From assembly GCA_964545895.1 (NCBI GenBank), contig CAZJHS010000009.1, positions 1-58,606 on the forward strand: a stretch of 58,606 bases of DNA, read 5' to 3'. A program made the translations under genes and the position numbers. The notes beneath the pieces were generated by a model that did not search any database, was not told the origin of the DNA, and saw only the letters and a list, made by a program, of their open reading frames with translations. Below, in pieces: positions 41,493 to 51,454 of this stretch (position 1 is the first letter of the stretch; every line of letters starts with the position of its first letter). Origin of the DNA: UBA6183 sp964545895 (GTDB taxonomy: Bacteria; Bacteroidota; Bacteroidia; UKL13-3).

Positions 41493-42396
41493 TTTAGAAT
41501 ACCATGTTCCGGTAATGTTACAAGAGTGCCTTGATGGATTAAATATTAACCCTGATGGTGTTTATGTAGATGTAACTTTTGGCGGAGGAGGACACTCGCG
41601 TGCTATATTAAATAAGCTTAGCCCCAGAGGAAAATTAATTGCATTTGACCAAGATGAAGATGCTAAACGCAATTTGCCGCAAGACGACCGCTTAGTATTT
41701 ATAGATCAAAATTTCGAGTTCATCAAAAATCATATTCAATACCAAGGCTTATTACCCGTTGATGGTATTTTAGCCGATTTAGGTGTTTCATCGCACCAAT
41801 TTGATGTGGATGAACGAGGATTTAGCTACCGCTTTGATGATGCAGTTTTAGATATGCGTATGAACAGAGAAGCCGGAAAAAGCGCTGCTGCATTACTAAA
41901 CACGGCTACCGAAGCCGAATTAGCCGATATGTTTTATTACTACGGAGAGCTAAACCAAGCGCGTAGCATAGCCAAACAATTGCTTGTAGCCCGCCAAGGA
42001 AAAGAAATTGCTACAGTAGCCGATTTAAAAAATGCCCTACAGCAATTTGCTCCCAAGTTTAAAGATTATAAGTTCTGGAGCCAGGTATTTCAAGCATTAC
42101 GTATTGAAGTAAATAGAGAATTAGAAGTACTAAAAAGTTTGCTTAATCAATGTGCCGATGTAATTAAGCCAGGTGGAAGATTAGTGATTATGAGCTACCA
42201 CTCACTTGAAGATAGATTGGTTAAAAACTATATCAACTCGGGTAATTTTAAAGGAGAGCTTGAAAAAGATTTTTATGGCAACGCAATCAAACCATTTAGT
42301 GCAATTAGCAAAAAAGCCATAACAGCCTCCGCACAAGAACTAGAGATTAACACCAGGTCGCGTAGTGCAAAACTAAGAATAGCACAACGTAACTAA
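41485..42396 (+). CDS. rsmH: 16S rRNA (cytosine(1402)-N4)-methyltransferase
   Basis: The 303-residue enzyme N4-methylates C1402 of 16S rRNA. SAM-binding DVTFGGGGHSRAIL is near 28-41, DGILADLGVSSHQFD near 93-107, and MSYHSLEDRLVKNY in the C-terminal half. It overlaps mraZ by 8 bp and is the second gene of the dcw cluster, the standard position. Confidence 0.97.
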   Translation: MSNLEYHVPVMLQECLDGLNINPDGVYVDVTFGGGGHSRAILNKLSPRGKLIAFDQDEDAKRNLPQDDRLVFIDQNFEFIKNHIQYQGLLPVDGILADLGVSSHQFDVDERGFSYRFDDAVLDMRMNREAGKSAAALLNTATEAELADMFYYYGELNQARSIAKQLLVARQGKEIATVADLKNALQQFAPKFKDYKFWSQVFQALRIEVNRELEVLKSLLNQCADVIKPGGRLVIMSYHSLEDRLVKNYINSGNFKGELEKDFYGNAIKPFSAISKKAITASAQELEINTRSRSAKLRIAQRN

Positions 42397-42417
42397 GTAC
42401 AACAAGGAGTATAAACA

Positions 42418-42807
42418 ATGGCAAACAGAATACTTACAGATGAAGAAGCAGAAGAGTTAGAGTTGCCCGTTGAGGAAAAACCAAAAGAGCCCTCACGGTT
42501 AACATCGGCCATGCAAAAGATGGCAGATTTTGACTTTAACATTTCGCGCGAGTGGATGATTAAACAAATACCGTTTGCCCTATTTGTGATGCTGCTGTTA
42601 CTACTACATATATATAATGTACATACAACGGAACGCATTATCAGAAAAACAGACAAACTAAATAAAGAAATAAAGGAATTACGCTCAGAGTATATCACCA
42701 TTTTAAGTGAACTGATGAGCGAAAGTAAACAATCGACAGTAGCAGATAAATTAGATACACTAGGTATAAAAGAACTAACCACACCACCAATAAAAATAAC
42801 CTACTAA
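42418..42807 (+). CDS. ftsL: FtsL-like cell-division protein
   Basis: This 129-residue single-pass protein has an acidic, Pro-rich cytoplasmic start and a membrane helix at about 52-70 (IPFALFVMLLLLLHIYNVH). A periplasmic coiled coil follows (KTDKLNKEIKELRSEYITI). Sequence similarity to E. coli FtsL is low, as usual; the call rests on topology and on position between rsmH and ftsI. FtsL links FtsB/FtsQ and activates septal synthesis. Confidence 0.82.
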   Translation: MANRILTDEEAEELELPVEEKPKEPSRLTSAMQKMADFDFNISREWMIKQIPFALFVMLLLLLHIYNVHTTERIIRKTDKLNKEIKELRSEYITILSELMSESKQSTVADKLDTLGIKELTTPPIKITY

Positions 42808-42844
42808 AAATAAGTTAATCAACCAATAATTAATCAACCAACTC

Positions 42845-44971
42845 GTGGCAACTAACAACAGAAAAGTAATTTTAATACGTACCTACACCGCTTTTGCGTT
42901 TGTATGCGTATTTGCTGCTTTTATTGTTGCCTACCTTTTTAAAATACAATTTAAAGAGCGCGAACATTGGGTAGAGTTAAGCCAAAACTTAAGTACCACC
43001 ATACAAACGGTTGAACCATCACGCGGAACTATTTTTGCTATTGATGGAAGCGTACTAGCTACCTCGTTACCAATTTATGATTTACGCATTGATGGAAAAG
43101 CACCGGGGTTTGCTAAAAAAGAATTTTTTGATGATAACATTGATTCCCTATCATTCATGCTATCGCAGCTTTTTGCTGATAAAAGTAAGGCTGATTATAA
43201 ACGCATTTTAACGGGTGTTCGTAAACGTAAAGAACGCTATTATTTATTGAAGCGTAAAATTACCTATCCCGAAATGAAAGCGGTTAAAAACTTCCCGATA
43301 TTTAGAATGGGGAAGTATAAAGGCGGCTTAACTATTGAAGAAAAAAACAAACGCGAAAAACCATTTGAAGATCTTGCTGAACGTACTATTGGCTATAGTG
43401 TGCAAGGTGTACAACCAGTTGGTTTGGAGGGCGCATTTAACAAAGATTTAAGCGGTAAAGAAGGTAAGCGTGTAATGCAGCGAATTGCTGGTGGTACATG
43501 GATACCAATGAATGATGAAGAACAAATTGAAGCTAAGAACGGAAATGATATTTACACTACCATTGATGTAAACCTTCAAGATGTTACCACAAATGCTTTA
43601 CGCAGAACATTAATTACTAATGATGCGCAATGGGGCACTGCAATTTTAATGGAAGTTGCCACAGGCGAGATTAGAGCAATTGCCAACTTAACACGTGTAT
43701 CGGAGGGTATATACAATGAGCAATACAACTATGCCGTTGGTGAAAGTTTAGAACCAGGCTCTACATTTAAACTTACTAGCATGCTTGCCTTACTTGAAGA
43801 TAAAAAGGTAAGAATGACAGATTTGTTTGATACTGAAAATGGCGAGAAAAGATATTTTGCAAATGCCGTAATGTATGATAGTGAAAAAGGTGGCCATGGT
43901 GTGGTAACCTTTCAACATGCTTTCGAAATATCATCTAATGTGGCTATATCAAAAGCTATATACCAACACTACAGAAGTAACCCTTCACAGTTTTATAACC
44001 ACTTAGATAGACTTCATTTAACTAAGCCTTTAGGACTACAAATTACTGGTGAAGGTAAACCTCGCATCAAGCATCCAAAAGATAAAGATTGGTATGGTAC
44101 AACTTTACCTTGGAGCAGTATCGGTTACGAGGTAAAAGTAACACCAATGCAAGTACTTTCGCTTTATAATGCCGTAGCTAATAATGGAGTGATGGTAAAG
44201 CCTTTGTTTGTTAAACGTATTACCAACACAGGTAAAATTATTAAGCAATACAATACCGAAGTAATTGAACGCAAAATAGCCTCGCCTGAAACCATTAAAA
44301 ATTTACGTGTAATGATGGAAGGTGTTGTTGAAAGAGGTACAGGACATTCACTAAAAAATCCAAACTATAGTATTGGTGGCAAAACAGGAACTGCACTTGT
44401 TGCAGATGGAAGATTGGGTTATAAAAAACCTGTTTATCGTTCTTCATTCTGTGGGTATTTCCCGGCAAATAATCCTCAATACACCTGCTTTGTTATGGTT
44501 AATGCTCCAAGTAAAGGTGTGTATTATGGTGGCGCAGTAGCAGGACCAGTATTTAAAGAAATTGCTGATAAGGTTTATGCCAATAGCCACAACTTACATG
44601 GAGATATAAAATTAGTACTTAATCAAGTTAACCCAACACCAACTACAGTTAAAACTGCTTACAAACAAAACCTTGAAGTGGTGCTAAATAAACTTGGACA
44701 ACAAGTGGCTAAAAATGATACCATGGAGGATACGGGAAACGAGTGGGCACAAGCTGTAGTTACCAATAACCAAGCAAAAATAGGAAGTAAAAAAATAAGC
44801 AAAACTTTTATGCCCGATGTAATTGGGATGGGATTAAAAGATGCCGTTTATCTATTAGAAAACAGCGGAGTACTGGTACAAGTAATTGGCATAGGCAAGG
44901 TAAAAGAACAATCAATACCTGTTGGAACTGCGCTTGTAAAAGGAACCAAGGTAACGCTAAAATTAGGATAA
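42845..44971 (+). CDS. ftsI: Septal transpeptidase FtsI/PBP3 with PASTA domain
   Basis: The 708-residue protein starts at GTG (no nearby in-frame ATG before the membrane helix at about 11-30). It has a dimerisation domain, then the transpeptidase with SxxK (STFK in EPGSTFKLTS), SSN (ISSNVAISK) and KTG (GGKTGTALV). A C-terminal PASTA domain from about 645 begins MPDVIGMGLKDAVYLLE. It crosslinks septal peptidoglycan. PASTA-bearing FtsI is usual in Bacteroidota. A 37-bp gap separates it from ftsL. Confidence 0.95.
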   Translation: MATNNRKVILIRTYTAFAFVCVFAAFIVAYLFKIQFKEREHWVELSQNLSTTIQTVEPSRGTIFAIDGSVLATSLPIYDLRIDGKAPGFAKKEFFDDNIDSLSFMLSQLFADKSKADYKRILTGVRKRKERYYLLKRKITYPEMKAVKNFPIFRMGKYKGGLTIEEKNKREKPFEDLAERTIGYSVQGVQPVGLEGAFNKDLSGKEGKRVMQRIAGGTWIPMNDEEQIEAKNGNDIYTTIDVNLQDVTTNALRRTLITNDAQWGTAILMEVATGEIRAIANLTRVSEGIYNEQYNYAVGESLEPGSTFKLTSMLALLEDKKVRMTDLFDTENGEKRYFANAVMYDSEKGGHGVVTFQHAFEISSNVAISKAIYQHYRSNPSQFYNHLDRLHLTKPLGLQITGEGKPRIKHPKDKDWYGTTLPWSSIGYEVKVTPMQVLSLYNAVANNGVMVKPLFVKRITNTGKIIKQYNTEVIERKIASPETIKNLRVMMEGVVERGTGHSLKNPNYSIGGKTGTALVADGRLGYKKPVYRSSFCGYFPANNPQYTCFVMVNAPSKGVYYGGAVAGPVFKEIADKVYANSHNLHGDIKLVLNQVNPTPTTVKTAYKQNLEVVLNKLGQQVAKNDTMEDTGNEWAQAVVTNNQAKIGSKKISKTFMPDVIGMGLKDAVYLLENSGVLVQVIGIGKVKEQSIPVGTALVKGTKVTLKLG

Positions 44972-44978
44972 TAATTAC

Positions 44979-46439
44979 ATGAAAACGATAGCACAACTTA
45001 TACAACAAGTACCTGATGTAAGCTTAGTGGGTAACGCACAAGTTACTGCACTTCATCTTACCTACGACTCACGACATGTGGGTGAGGGCTCGTTATTTTT
45101 TGCTATCAAAGGAACTCAGGTTGATGGACATCAATTTATTGATGCAGTTGTTGAAAAAGGCGCTGCTGCTATAGTTTGCGAAACATTACCCGAAAACATA
45201 AACCCAACTGTTACTTATATTAAAGTAAAAGATAGTACAGAAGCCATGGGATTGATGGCGGCTGAGTTTTACGATCATCCTTCAAAAAAATTAAAAGTAA
45301 CTGCAATAACAGGCACCAACGGAAAAACTACAGTAGCTACTTTACTATTCCGTTTGTTCAGATCATTTGGTCATAACGTAGGTCTATTATCTACTGTACA
45401 AAATCAAATTAATGAAACAGTAATACCATCAACCCATACTACCCCAGATAGCATTAGAATTAACGAGCTATTGGAACACATGGTTGAACAAGGTTGCGAG
45501 TATGCTTTTATGGAAGCAAGCTCTCACGCCATTCATCAAAACCGCATAAAAGGATTGCACTTTGCAGGAGTAGCATTTACTAACATTACACACGATCATT
45601 TAGACTACCACGAAACATTTGCTAACTATATAGCTGCTAAGAAAAAACTATTTGATGAAGTAAATGAAGATGCATTTGCACTAACCAATAAAGATGATAA
45701 AAACGGCATGGTTATGCTGCAAAATACTAAAGCCACACGCTACAGTTACGGTCTAAAAAGTATGGCTGATTTTAAAGCTAAAATACTTGAAAGTGATTTT
45801 ACTGGAATGCTGTTAAGTATTGATGAACAGGATGCGTGGTTTAGATTGGTAGGTAATTTTAATGCATACAATTTACTGGCTGTGTACGGTACTGCTTTTC
45901 TTTTAGGCAAAGAAAAAATAGAGATTATTAAGCACCTAAGTAATATAGAAGCTGTAAAAGGTCGCTTTGAGTATGTAAGAAGTGAACAAGGTGTAATTGC
46001 AATAGTAGATTATGCACATACACCCGATGCGCTAAAAAATATTTTAGATACTATTAATGAGTTACGCAACAGAAACGAACAACTTATTACGGTAGTTGGT
46101 TGTGGAGGAAATAGAGATGCTGCTAAACGACCTATTATGGCTGATATAGCTACAGAGCATAGTACTAAAGTAATTTTTACCAGTGATAATCCTCGCACAG
46201 AAAATCCTGAAACAATTTTAGATGAAATGCAAAAAGGTGTTAAGCCATTGCATTTCAAAAAAACACTTCGAATTAGTGATAGAAAAGAAGCAATAAAAGC
46301 CGCAGTGGCACAAGCACAAAAAGGTGATATCATTTTAATAGCTGGTAAAGGACACGAAAACTACCAAGAAATTAATGGTGTAAAACATCACTTTGATGAT
46401 AAAGAAACAGTATTGGAAATGTTTGAATTAATGAAATAA
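44979..46439 (+). CDS. murE: UDP-N-acetylmuramoyl-tripeptide synthetase MurE
   Basis: The 486-residue Mur ligase adds the third residue (usually meso-diaminopimelate) to UDP-MurNAc-dipeptide. ATP-site TGTNGKTTVATLL is near 110-122, the carbamylated-Lys region EASSHAIHQNRI follows, then the C-terminal DNPRTENPE motif. The DNPR motif is the DAP-type signature, so DAP is the likely substrate. It lies 7 bp after ftsI. Confidence 0.96.
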   Translation: MKTIAQLIQQVPDVSLVGNAQVTALHLTYDSRHVGEGSLFFAIKGTQVDGHQFIDAVVEKGAAAIVCETLPENINPTVTYIKVKDSTEAMGLMAAEFYDHPSKKLKVTAITGTNGKTTVATLLFRLFRSFGHNVGLLSTVQNQINETVIPSTHTTPDSIRINELLEHMVEQGCEYAFMEASSHAIHQNRIKGLHFAGVAFTNITHDHLDYHETFANYIAAKKKLFDEVNEDAFALTNKDDKNGMVMLQNTKATRYSYGLKSMADFKAKILESDFTGMLLSIDEQDAWFRLVGNFNAYNLLAVYGTAFLLGKEKIEIIKHLSNIEAVKGRFEYVRSEQGVIAIVDYAHTPDALKNILDTINELRNRNEQLITVVGCGGNRDAAKRPIMADIATEHSTKVIFTSDNPRTENPETILDEMQKGVKPLHFKKTLRISDRKEAIKAAVAQAQKGDIILIAGKGHENYQEINGVKHHFDDKETVLEMFELMK

Positions 46440-46451
46440 AGAACGAAGAAT

Positions 46452-47720
46452 ATGCTATACTACTTATTTGAATATTTAGATAAACAGCTAAACTTTCCTG
46501 GAGCAGGAATGTTTCAATACATTTCATTCAGAGCAGCGTTAGCTATTATTTTATCGCTAACTATAACTACCATTTTTGGCAAGCGATTAATAAATATGTT
46601 GCGTAACCTACAAGTTGCAGAAACTGTTCGCAACTTAGGTTTAGCTGGCGAAAGTCAGAAACAAGGAACACCTACTATGGGTGGTTTAATCATATTGGGT
46701 GCAATTGTATTGCCCACATTATTGTTTGCACGATTAAGTAATGTTTACATCATACTAATTTTAATTTCTACAGTTTGGTTAGGGCTGGTAGGATTTTTAG
46801 ATGATTACATCAAAGTATTTAAGAAAAATAAAGAAGGTTTAGCTGGAAGATTTAAAGTGCTTGGCCAAGTTGGTTTAGGAGTAATTGTGGCTACTACCTT
46901 ATACTACAATCAACACGTAAAAATAAGAGAGTATTACAAACCAGAAGAGGTTACTACCCAATTTATTCAAGAGCATAATCTTAAACCAACAGTAATTGAA
47001 AATCAAATATTTTTGGCAGCCGATGTTCACTCTACTACCACTACCCTACCCTTTATAAAAAACACACAATTTGATTATGCCGATTTGCTAAAATTTGTTG
47101 GCGAAAGTTACAAAGACTATAATTTCTTAGTGTATCTATTGGTTGTAATTTTCATTATTACAGCTGTATCTAACGGAGCAAATATTACCGATGGAATTGA
47201 TGGCTTAGCTGCAGGAACATCAGCCATAATTGGCGTAACACTGGGCATATTTGCCTACGTATCGGGCAACGTAGTATTTAGTAAATACTTAAATATTATG
47301 TACATACCACACCTGGGCGAAATGGTAATTTTTGCGGGTGCATTTGTAGGAGCATGTGTAGGATTTTTATGGTACAACAGCTATCCAGCGCAAGTATTTA
47401 TGGGCGATACCGGCAGCTTAGCGCTTGGAGGAATTATTGCATCATTTAGTTTAATGGTGCGCAAAGAACTTCTCATTCCAATCCTTTGCGGAATTTTTCT
47501 TATCGAAAATTTATCGGTTATCCTTCAGGTATACTATTTCAAATATCAAAAGAAAAAACATGGACTTGAATATGCACGCGAACATCGATTATTTAAAATG
47601 TCGCCACTGCATCATCATTACCAAAAAAGTGGATACCATGAAGCCAAAATTGTAACACGCTTTTGGATTATTGGAATTTTACTAGCCATTGTAACCATTT
47701 TAACATTAAAAGTTCGCTAA
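46452..47720 (+). CDS. mraY: Phospho-N-acetylmuramoyl-pentapeptide-transferase MraY
   Basis: The 422-residue integral membrane enzyme makes lipid I from UDP-MurNAc-pentapeptide and undecaprenyl phosphate. Ten helices are expected. Motifs are KQGTPTMGG near 73-81, GFLDDYIKV near 116-124, ITDGIDGLAAG in the middle, and the C-terminal HHHYQKSGYHE. It is about 60 residues longer than the E. coli form because of a periplasmic loop near 155-210. Confidence 0.97.
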   Translation: MLYYLFEYLDKQLNFPGAGMFQYISFRAALAIILSLTITTIFGKRLINMLRNLQVAETVRNLGLAGESQKQGTPTMGGLIILGAIVLPTLLFARLSNVYIILILISTVWLGLVGFLDDYIKVFKKNKEGLAGRFKVLGQVGLGVIVATTLYYNQHVKIREYYKPEEVTTQFIQEHNLKPTVIENQIFLAADVHSTTTTLPFIKNTQFDYADLLKFVGESYKDYNFLVYLLVVIFIITAVSNGANITDGIDGLAAGTSAIIGVTLGIFAYVSGNVVFSKYLNIMYIPHLGEMVIFAGAFVGACVGFLWYNSYPAQVFMGDTGSLALGGIIASFSLMVRKELLIPILCGIFLIENLSVILQVYYFKYQKKKHGLEYAREHRLFKMSPLHHHYQKSGYHEAKIVTRFWIIGILLAIVTILTLKVR

Positions 47721-47729
47721 CAAATAAGC

Positions 47730-49076
47730 ATGACAAACAGAATAGTAATATTAGGCAGTGGCGAAAGCGGAACAGGCGCAGCAATGCTTGCTAAAAAGCA
47801 AGGGTTTGATGTGTTTGTATCTGATAAAGGCATGATACCTGACAACTTTAAAAATGAGTTGAATACTATTGGTGTGCCTTTTGAAGAAGGTAATCACACT
47901 GCTGAGCTTATTTTAAATGCTACTGAAATTATTAAAAGCCCAGGTATACCTGATAATGCACCACTAGTTGTTGAAGCACGTGCAAAAGGAATTGCCATTA
48001 TAAATGAGCTTGAGTTTGCCGCTCGTTACACGGAAGCAAAAATAATAGCCATTACTGGTACAAACGGAAAAACAACCACTACAAGTTTAGTTTACCATGT
48101 ACTTAAAACTGCTGGTTTTGATGTAGCTGTGGCTGGCAATATTGGGATAAGCATGGCTCGTTTAATTACAGAGCGTGATTACGCCTATTTTGTTTTAGAA
48201 GTAAGCAGTTTTCAGCTTGATAATATGTACAACTTTAAAGCTGATATAGCGGTGTTGTGCAATATTACTCCCGACCACTTAGATAGATATAATTACGAGC
48301 TACAAAACTATGTTGATGCGAAATTTCGCATCACCCAAAATCAAACTGAAAAAGATGTTTTTATCTACTGTGCCGAAGATGAGTTAACCATTAACAACAT
48401 CGAAAAACACCAAATAAAAGCAACACAAATACCTTTTGCATACGATAAACAACTTGCCGTTGGAGCGTATGTAAATCAAGGACAAATTATCTTAAACACT
48501 ACAACAAAAAATCTAAATCCATTTACTATGTATATTAACGAACTTGCACTAAAAGGCCGCCACAATGCCTACAATTCAATGGCTGCCGCAATCATCGGAC
48601 AAGTATTAAACATTCGTAAGGAGTCAATCCGCGAAAGTTTAATCAGTTTCCAAAATGTTGAACATCGCTTAGAAAGCGTAATTACCACTGCTGGTGTTGA
48701 GTACATCAACGACTCAAAAGCTACCAACGTAAACTCTACTTGGTATGCATTAGAGAGCATGGAAAAACCAACTGTATGGATTGCAGGTGGTGTTGACAAA
48801 GGCAATGATTACGGATTGCTTAAAGAAATGGTGAAAGAAAAAGTACGCATTATTGTGTGCTTAGGTCTTGATAATCGTAAAATACATGAAGCATTTGGTG
48901 CTGATGTGGATATGATTATTAACACAACTAGCATGAATGAAGCGGTGCATGTTGCTAAACAAATGGCAAAAAAAGGAGAAGCTGTTTTACTTTCTCCAGC
49001 TTGTGCTTCATTCGATTTATTTAAAAACTACGAAGACAGAGGTCGTCAGTTTAAAAAAGCAGTACGCGATTTATAA
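47730..49076 (+). CDS. murD: UDP-N-acetylmuramoylalanine-D-glutamate ligase MurD
   Basis: The 448-residue ligase adds D-Glu to UDP-MurNAc-L-Ala. The ATP site is AITGTNGKTTTTSLV near 108-122, followed by EVSSFQLDNM, NITPDHLDRY, and the C-terminal LLSPACASFDLFKNYEDRG. It lies 9 bp after mraY. The fold and order are standard for the dcw cluster. Confidence 0.97.
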   Translation: MTNRIVILGSGESGTGAAMLAKKQGFDVFVSDKGMIPDNFKNELNTIGVPFEEGNHTAELILNATEIIKSPGIPDNAPLVVEARAKGIAIINELEFAARYTEAKIIAITGTNGKTTTTSLVYHVLKTAGFDVAVAGNIGISMARLITERDYAYFVLEVSSFQLDNMYNFKADIAVLCNITPDHLDRYNYELQNYVDAKFRITQNQTEKDVFIYCAEDELTINNIEKHQIKATQIPFAYDKQLAVGAYVNQGQIILNTTTKNLNPFTMYINELALKGRHNAYNSMAAAIIGQVLNIRKESIRESLISFQNVEHRLESVITTAGVEYINDSKATNVNSTWYALESMEKPTVWIAGGVDKGNDYGLLKEMVKEKVRIIVCLGLDNRKIHEAFGADVDMIINTTSMNEAVHVAKQMAKKGEAVLLSPACASFDLFKNYEDRGRQFKKAVRDL

Positions 49077-49114
49077 TACTAACCCAATACGTAAATTAAG
49101 TTAAGTAATAAGTA

Positions 49115-50329
49115 ATGACAACTTGGGAAAGAATTCGCCCGCGCGGAGACCAGTTTATGTGGATGGTTATATTTATCCTCTCGTTTTGGGGATTATTAGC
49201 CATATACAGTAGCACCGGAGCGCTTGCCTATAAAAAAAATGGCGGCACTGTGGAAATATATTTGCTACAACAAGCAGGCCTTTTGTTGGCAGGTTTTTTC
49301 ATCATGTTTATGGTGCATTCCATACATTACAAATACTTTATTAGCTTATCTAAATTAGCCATATGGCTTACGTATCCTTTGTTAATATACACCTTAGTTT
49401 TTGGCATTGAAATTAATGGTGCACGTAGATGGATTAATTTGTTTGGTGTAACTTTTCAAGCATCAGATTTTGCTAAACTTGCTATTATCATGTTTGTAAC
49501 ACGCGAACTAGCACGAAAGCAAGACACGATTGATGATTTTAAAAAAACCTTTTTACCTATACTAGGGCACATAACAGCTATTTGCTTACTTATTGCCCCC
49601 GAAAACTTAAGTACCGCTATGGTACTTTTTGCAACCTGCTTTATCATTTTATTTATTGGCCGTGTAAAAATTAAGCACTTAGCCTTAATTACAAGTGGTG
49701 TAATGGTTGCAGGATTGCTCTTCTTTTTATTGCTATTTGTTGTTCCTGAAAAAGCGTTGAAAGGACGTATGCTTACCTGGAAAAACAGGGTTGAATCTTT
49801 TGGCAAACAAGAAACCGACCCTGATAAAACCTATCAAAACGATCATGCAAAAATTGCAATAGCAACAGGCGGAATATTTGGTAAGTTTCCTGGCAATAGC
49901 GTTGAGCGCAACTTTTTACCCGAAGCTTACTCCGATTTTATTTATGCAATTATTGCCGAAGAATACGGATTAATTGGAGCATTAATTATGCTTATGCTGT
50001 ACTTATTTTTTCTGTACAGAGCCATACGTATTGTATTACGCAGCCCAAAAGCATTTGGTGCATTAATAGCCGTTGGATTGAGTTTTTCGTTAGTACTTCA
50101 AGCTATGATAAACATGGCCGTTGCTGTTAATCTTTTCCCGGTTACAGGTTTAACCTTGCCATTGGTAAGTAAAGGTGGAACATCAATATTACTTACCTCA
50201 GTAGCATTTGGAGTTATTATGAGCGTAAGCCGATACGTAGAAGAAGATGAACCTGAAGGCAAAGAAGATTTAGATACAGCACCTAAAACTAATTTAAACA
50301 CAGCACAAGTTGCTGCTGAGGAAGGATAA
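49115..50329 (+). CDS. ftsW: Septal peptidoglycan glycosyltransferase FtsW
   Basis: The 404-residue polytopic SEDS protein has about ten helices. Conserved segments are NGARRWINLFGVTFQASDFA near 96-115, LPEAYSDFIYAIIAEEYG and the C-terminal LPLVSKGGTSILLTSVAFG. It polymerises glycan strands at the septum together with FtsI. The C-terminal tail is acidic and soluble. It lies between murD and murG. Confidence 0.96.
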   Translation: MTTWERIRPRGDQFMWMVIFILSFWGLLAIYSSTGALAYKKNGGTVEIYLLQQAGLLLAGFFIMFMVHSIHYKYFISLSKLAIWLTYPLLIYTLVFGIEINGARRWINLFGVTFQASDFAKLAIIMFVTRELARKQDTIDDFKKTFLPILGHITAICLLIAPENLSTAMVLFATCFIILFIGRVKIKHLALITSGVMVAGLLFFLLLFVVPEKALKGRMLTWKNRVESFGKQETDPDKTYQNDHAKIAIATGGIFGKFPGNSVERNFLPEAYSDFIYAIIAEEYGLIGALIMLMLYLFFLYRAIRIVLRSPKAFGALIAVGLSFSLVLQAMINMAVAVNLFPVTGLTLPLVSKGGTSILLTSVAFGVIMSVSRYVEEDEPEGKEDLDTAPKTNLNTAQVAAEEG

Positions 50330-50333
50330 TTGT

Positions 50334-51437
50334 ATGATAGATACCAATAAAAAATATAAGATAGTAATAAGTGGAGGTGGCACTGGTGGACATATATATC
50401 CGGCAGTTGCTGTAGCACAAGCATTGGAACGCAAACTTCCAAATGTAGAAATACTTTTTGTAGGTGCTAGCGATAGAATGGAAATGGAAAAAGTTCCGAA
50501 AGCTGGCTATAAAATTATTGGTTTATGGATAAGCGGTTTGCAGCGCAGTTTAAGTGTTAAGAATTTACTCTTCCCAATTAAAGTAATTAATAGTGTGCTA
50601 AAAAGCTTAAGCATTATTAACGACTTTAAACCAGATGCAGCAATTGGTTTTGGCGGATATGCAAGTGGTGCAATGCTGTATGCGGCTACTATAAAAAAAC
50701 TACCTACTGTAATACACGAGCAAAACTCTTACGCTGGTATTACTAATAAAATTTTAAAAAATAGGGTTGATACCATTTGTGTAGCTTATGATAATATGGG
50801 AAGATTTTTCCCTGAGCGTAAGCTTATCAAAACAGGTAATCCTATACGTTTAGATTTAATGCAAGTTGACTTAAAAAAGCAAGAAGCCTACAAGCATTTT
50901 AATCTTAACCCTAATAAAAAAACAGTACTTATTATTGGTGGTAGTTTGGGTGCTCGCACCATTAACGAAAGCATTTTAGCAAGCTTAACAAAATTTGCCG
51001 ATGCTGATGTGCAACTACTTTGGCAAACCGGAAAAAGCTTTACCAAAGCACAAGGTCTAAATCAAGATGGTGTGCGCGTAGAAACTTTTATTTACGAAAT
51101 GAATTTAGCCTATGCCGTGGCCGATGTGGTTATATCACGTGCAGGTGCTTTAAGTATTGCCGAGTTAGCTCAAGTAAAAAAACCCGTAATTTTAGTACCA
51201 TCACCTAATGTTGCAGAGGATCATCAAACCAAAAATGCAATGGCCTTAGTTGAACGTGATGCTGCAATTTTAGTACGCGATGCTGATGCTAAAAACACCT
51301 TAGTAAACGAGTGTTTAAGTTTGGTAACCAATGAGGCTAAACAGGTACAACTAAAAAACAACATAGGTACTTTTGCTATGCCCGATGCGGCCGATAGAAT
51401 TGTTACTGAAGTATTAAGGGTAATTGAGGAACGTTAA
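50334..51437 (+). CDS. murG: UDP-N-acetylglucosamine transferase MurG
   Basis: The 367-residue GT-B enzyme converts lipid I to lipid II on the cytoplasmic face. The glycine-rich loop is ISGGGTGGHIYPAVAVAQAL near 12-31, with HEQNSYAGITN, IGGSLGARTIN and SRAGALSIAELA. The ATG at 50334 is chosen; the frame opens earlier only with TTG inside ftsW. It lies 4 bp after the ftsW stop. Confidence 0.96.
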   Translation: MIDTNKKYKIVISGGGTGGHIYPAVAVAQALERKLPNVEILFVGASDRMEMEKVPKAGYKIIGLWISGLQRSLSVKNLLFPIKVINSVLKSLSIINDFKPDAAIGFGGYASGAMLYAATIKKLPTVIHEQNSYAGITNKILKNRVDTICVAYDNMGRFFPERKLIKTGNPIRLDLMQVDLKKQEAYKHFNLNPNKKTVLIIGGSLGARTINESILASLTKFADADVQLLWQTGKSFTKAQGLNQDGVRVETFIYEMNLAYAVADVVISRAGALSIAELAQVKKPVILVPSPNVAEDHQTKNAMALVERDAAILVRDADAKNTLVNECLSLVTNEAKQVQLKNNIGTFAMPDAADRIVTEVLRVIEER

Positions 51438-51454
51438 AAACACACATCCCCATC

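Noticed and set aside
42393..42782. 129-codon minus-strand frame opposite ftsL
   Set aside because: It mirrors the plus-strand ftsL gene and lacks any recognisable pattern.
50310..50333. Upstream extension of murG
   Set aside because: It would start at TTG inside ftsW; ATG at 50334 is 4 bp after the ftsW stop and fits the family.
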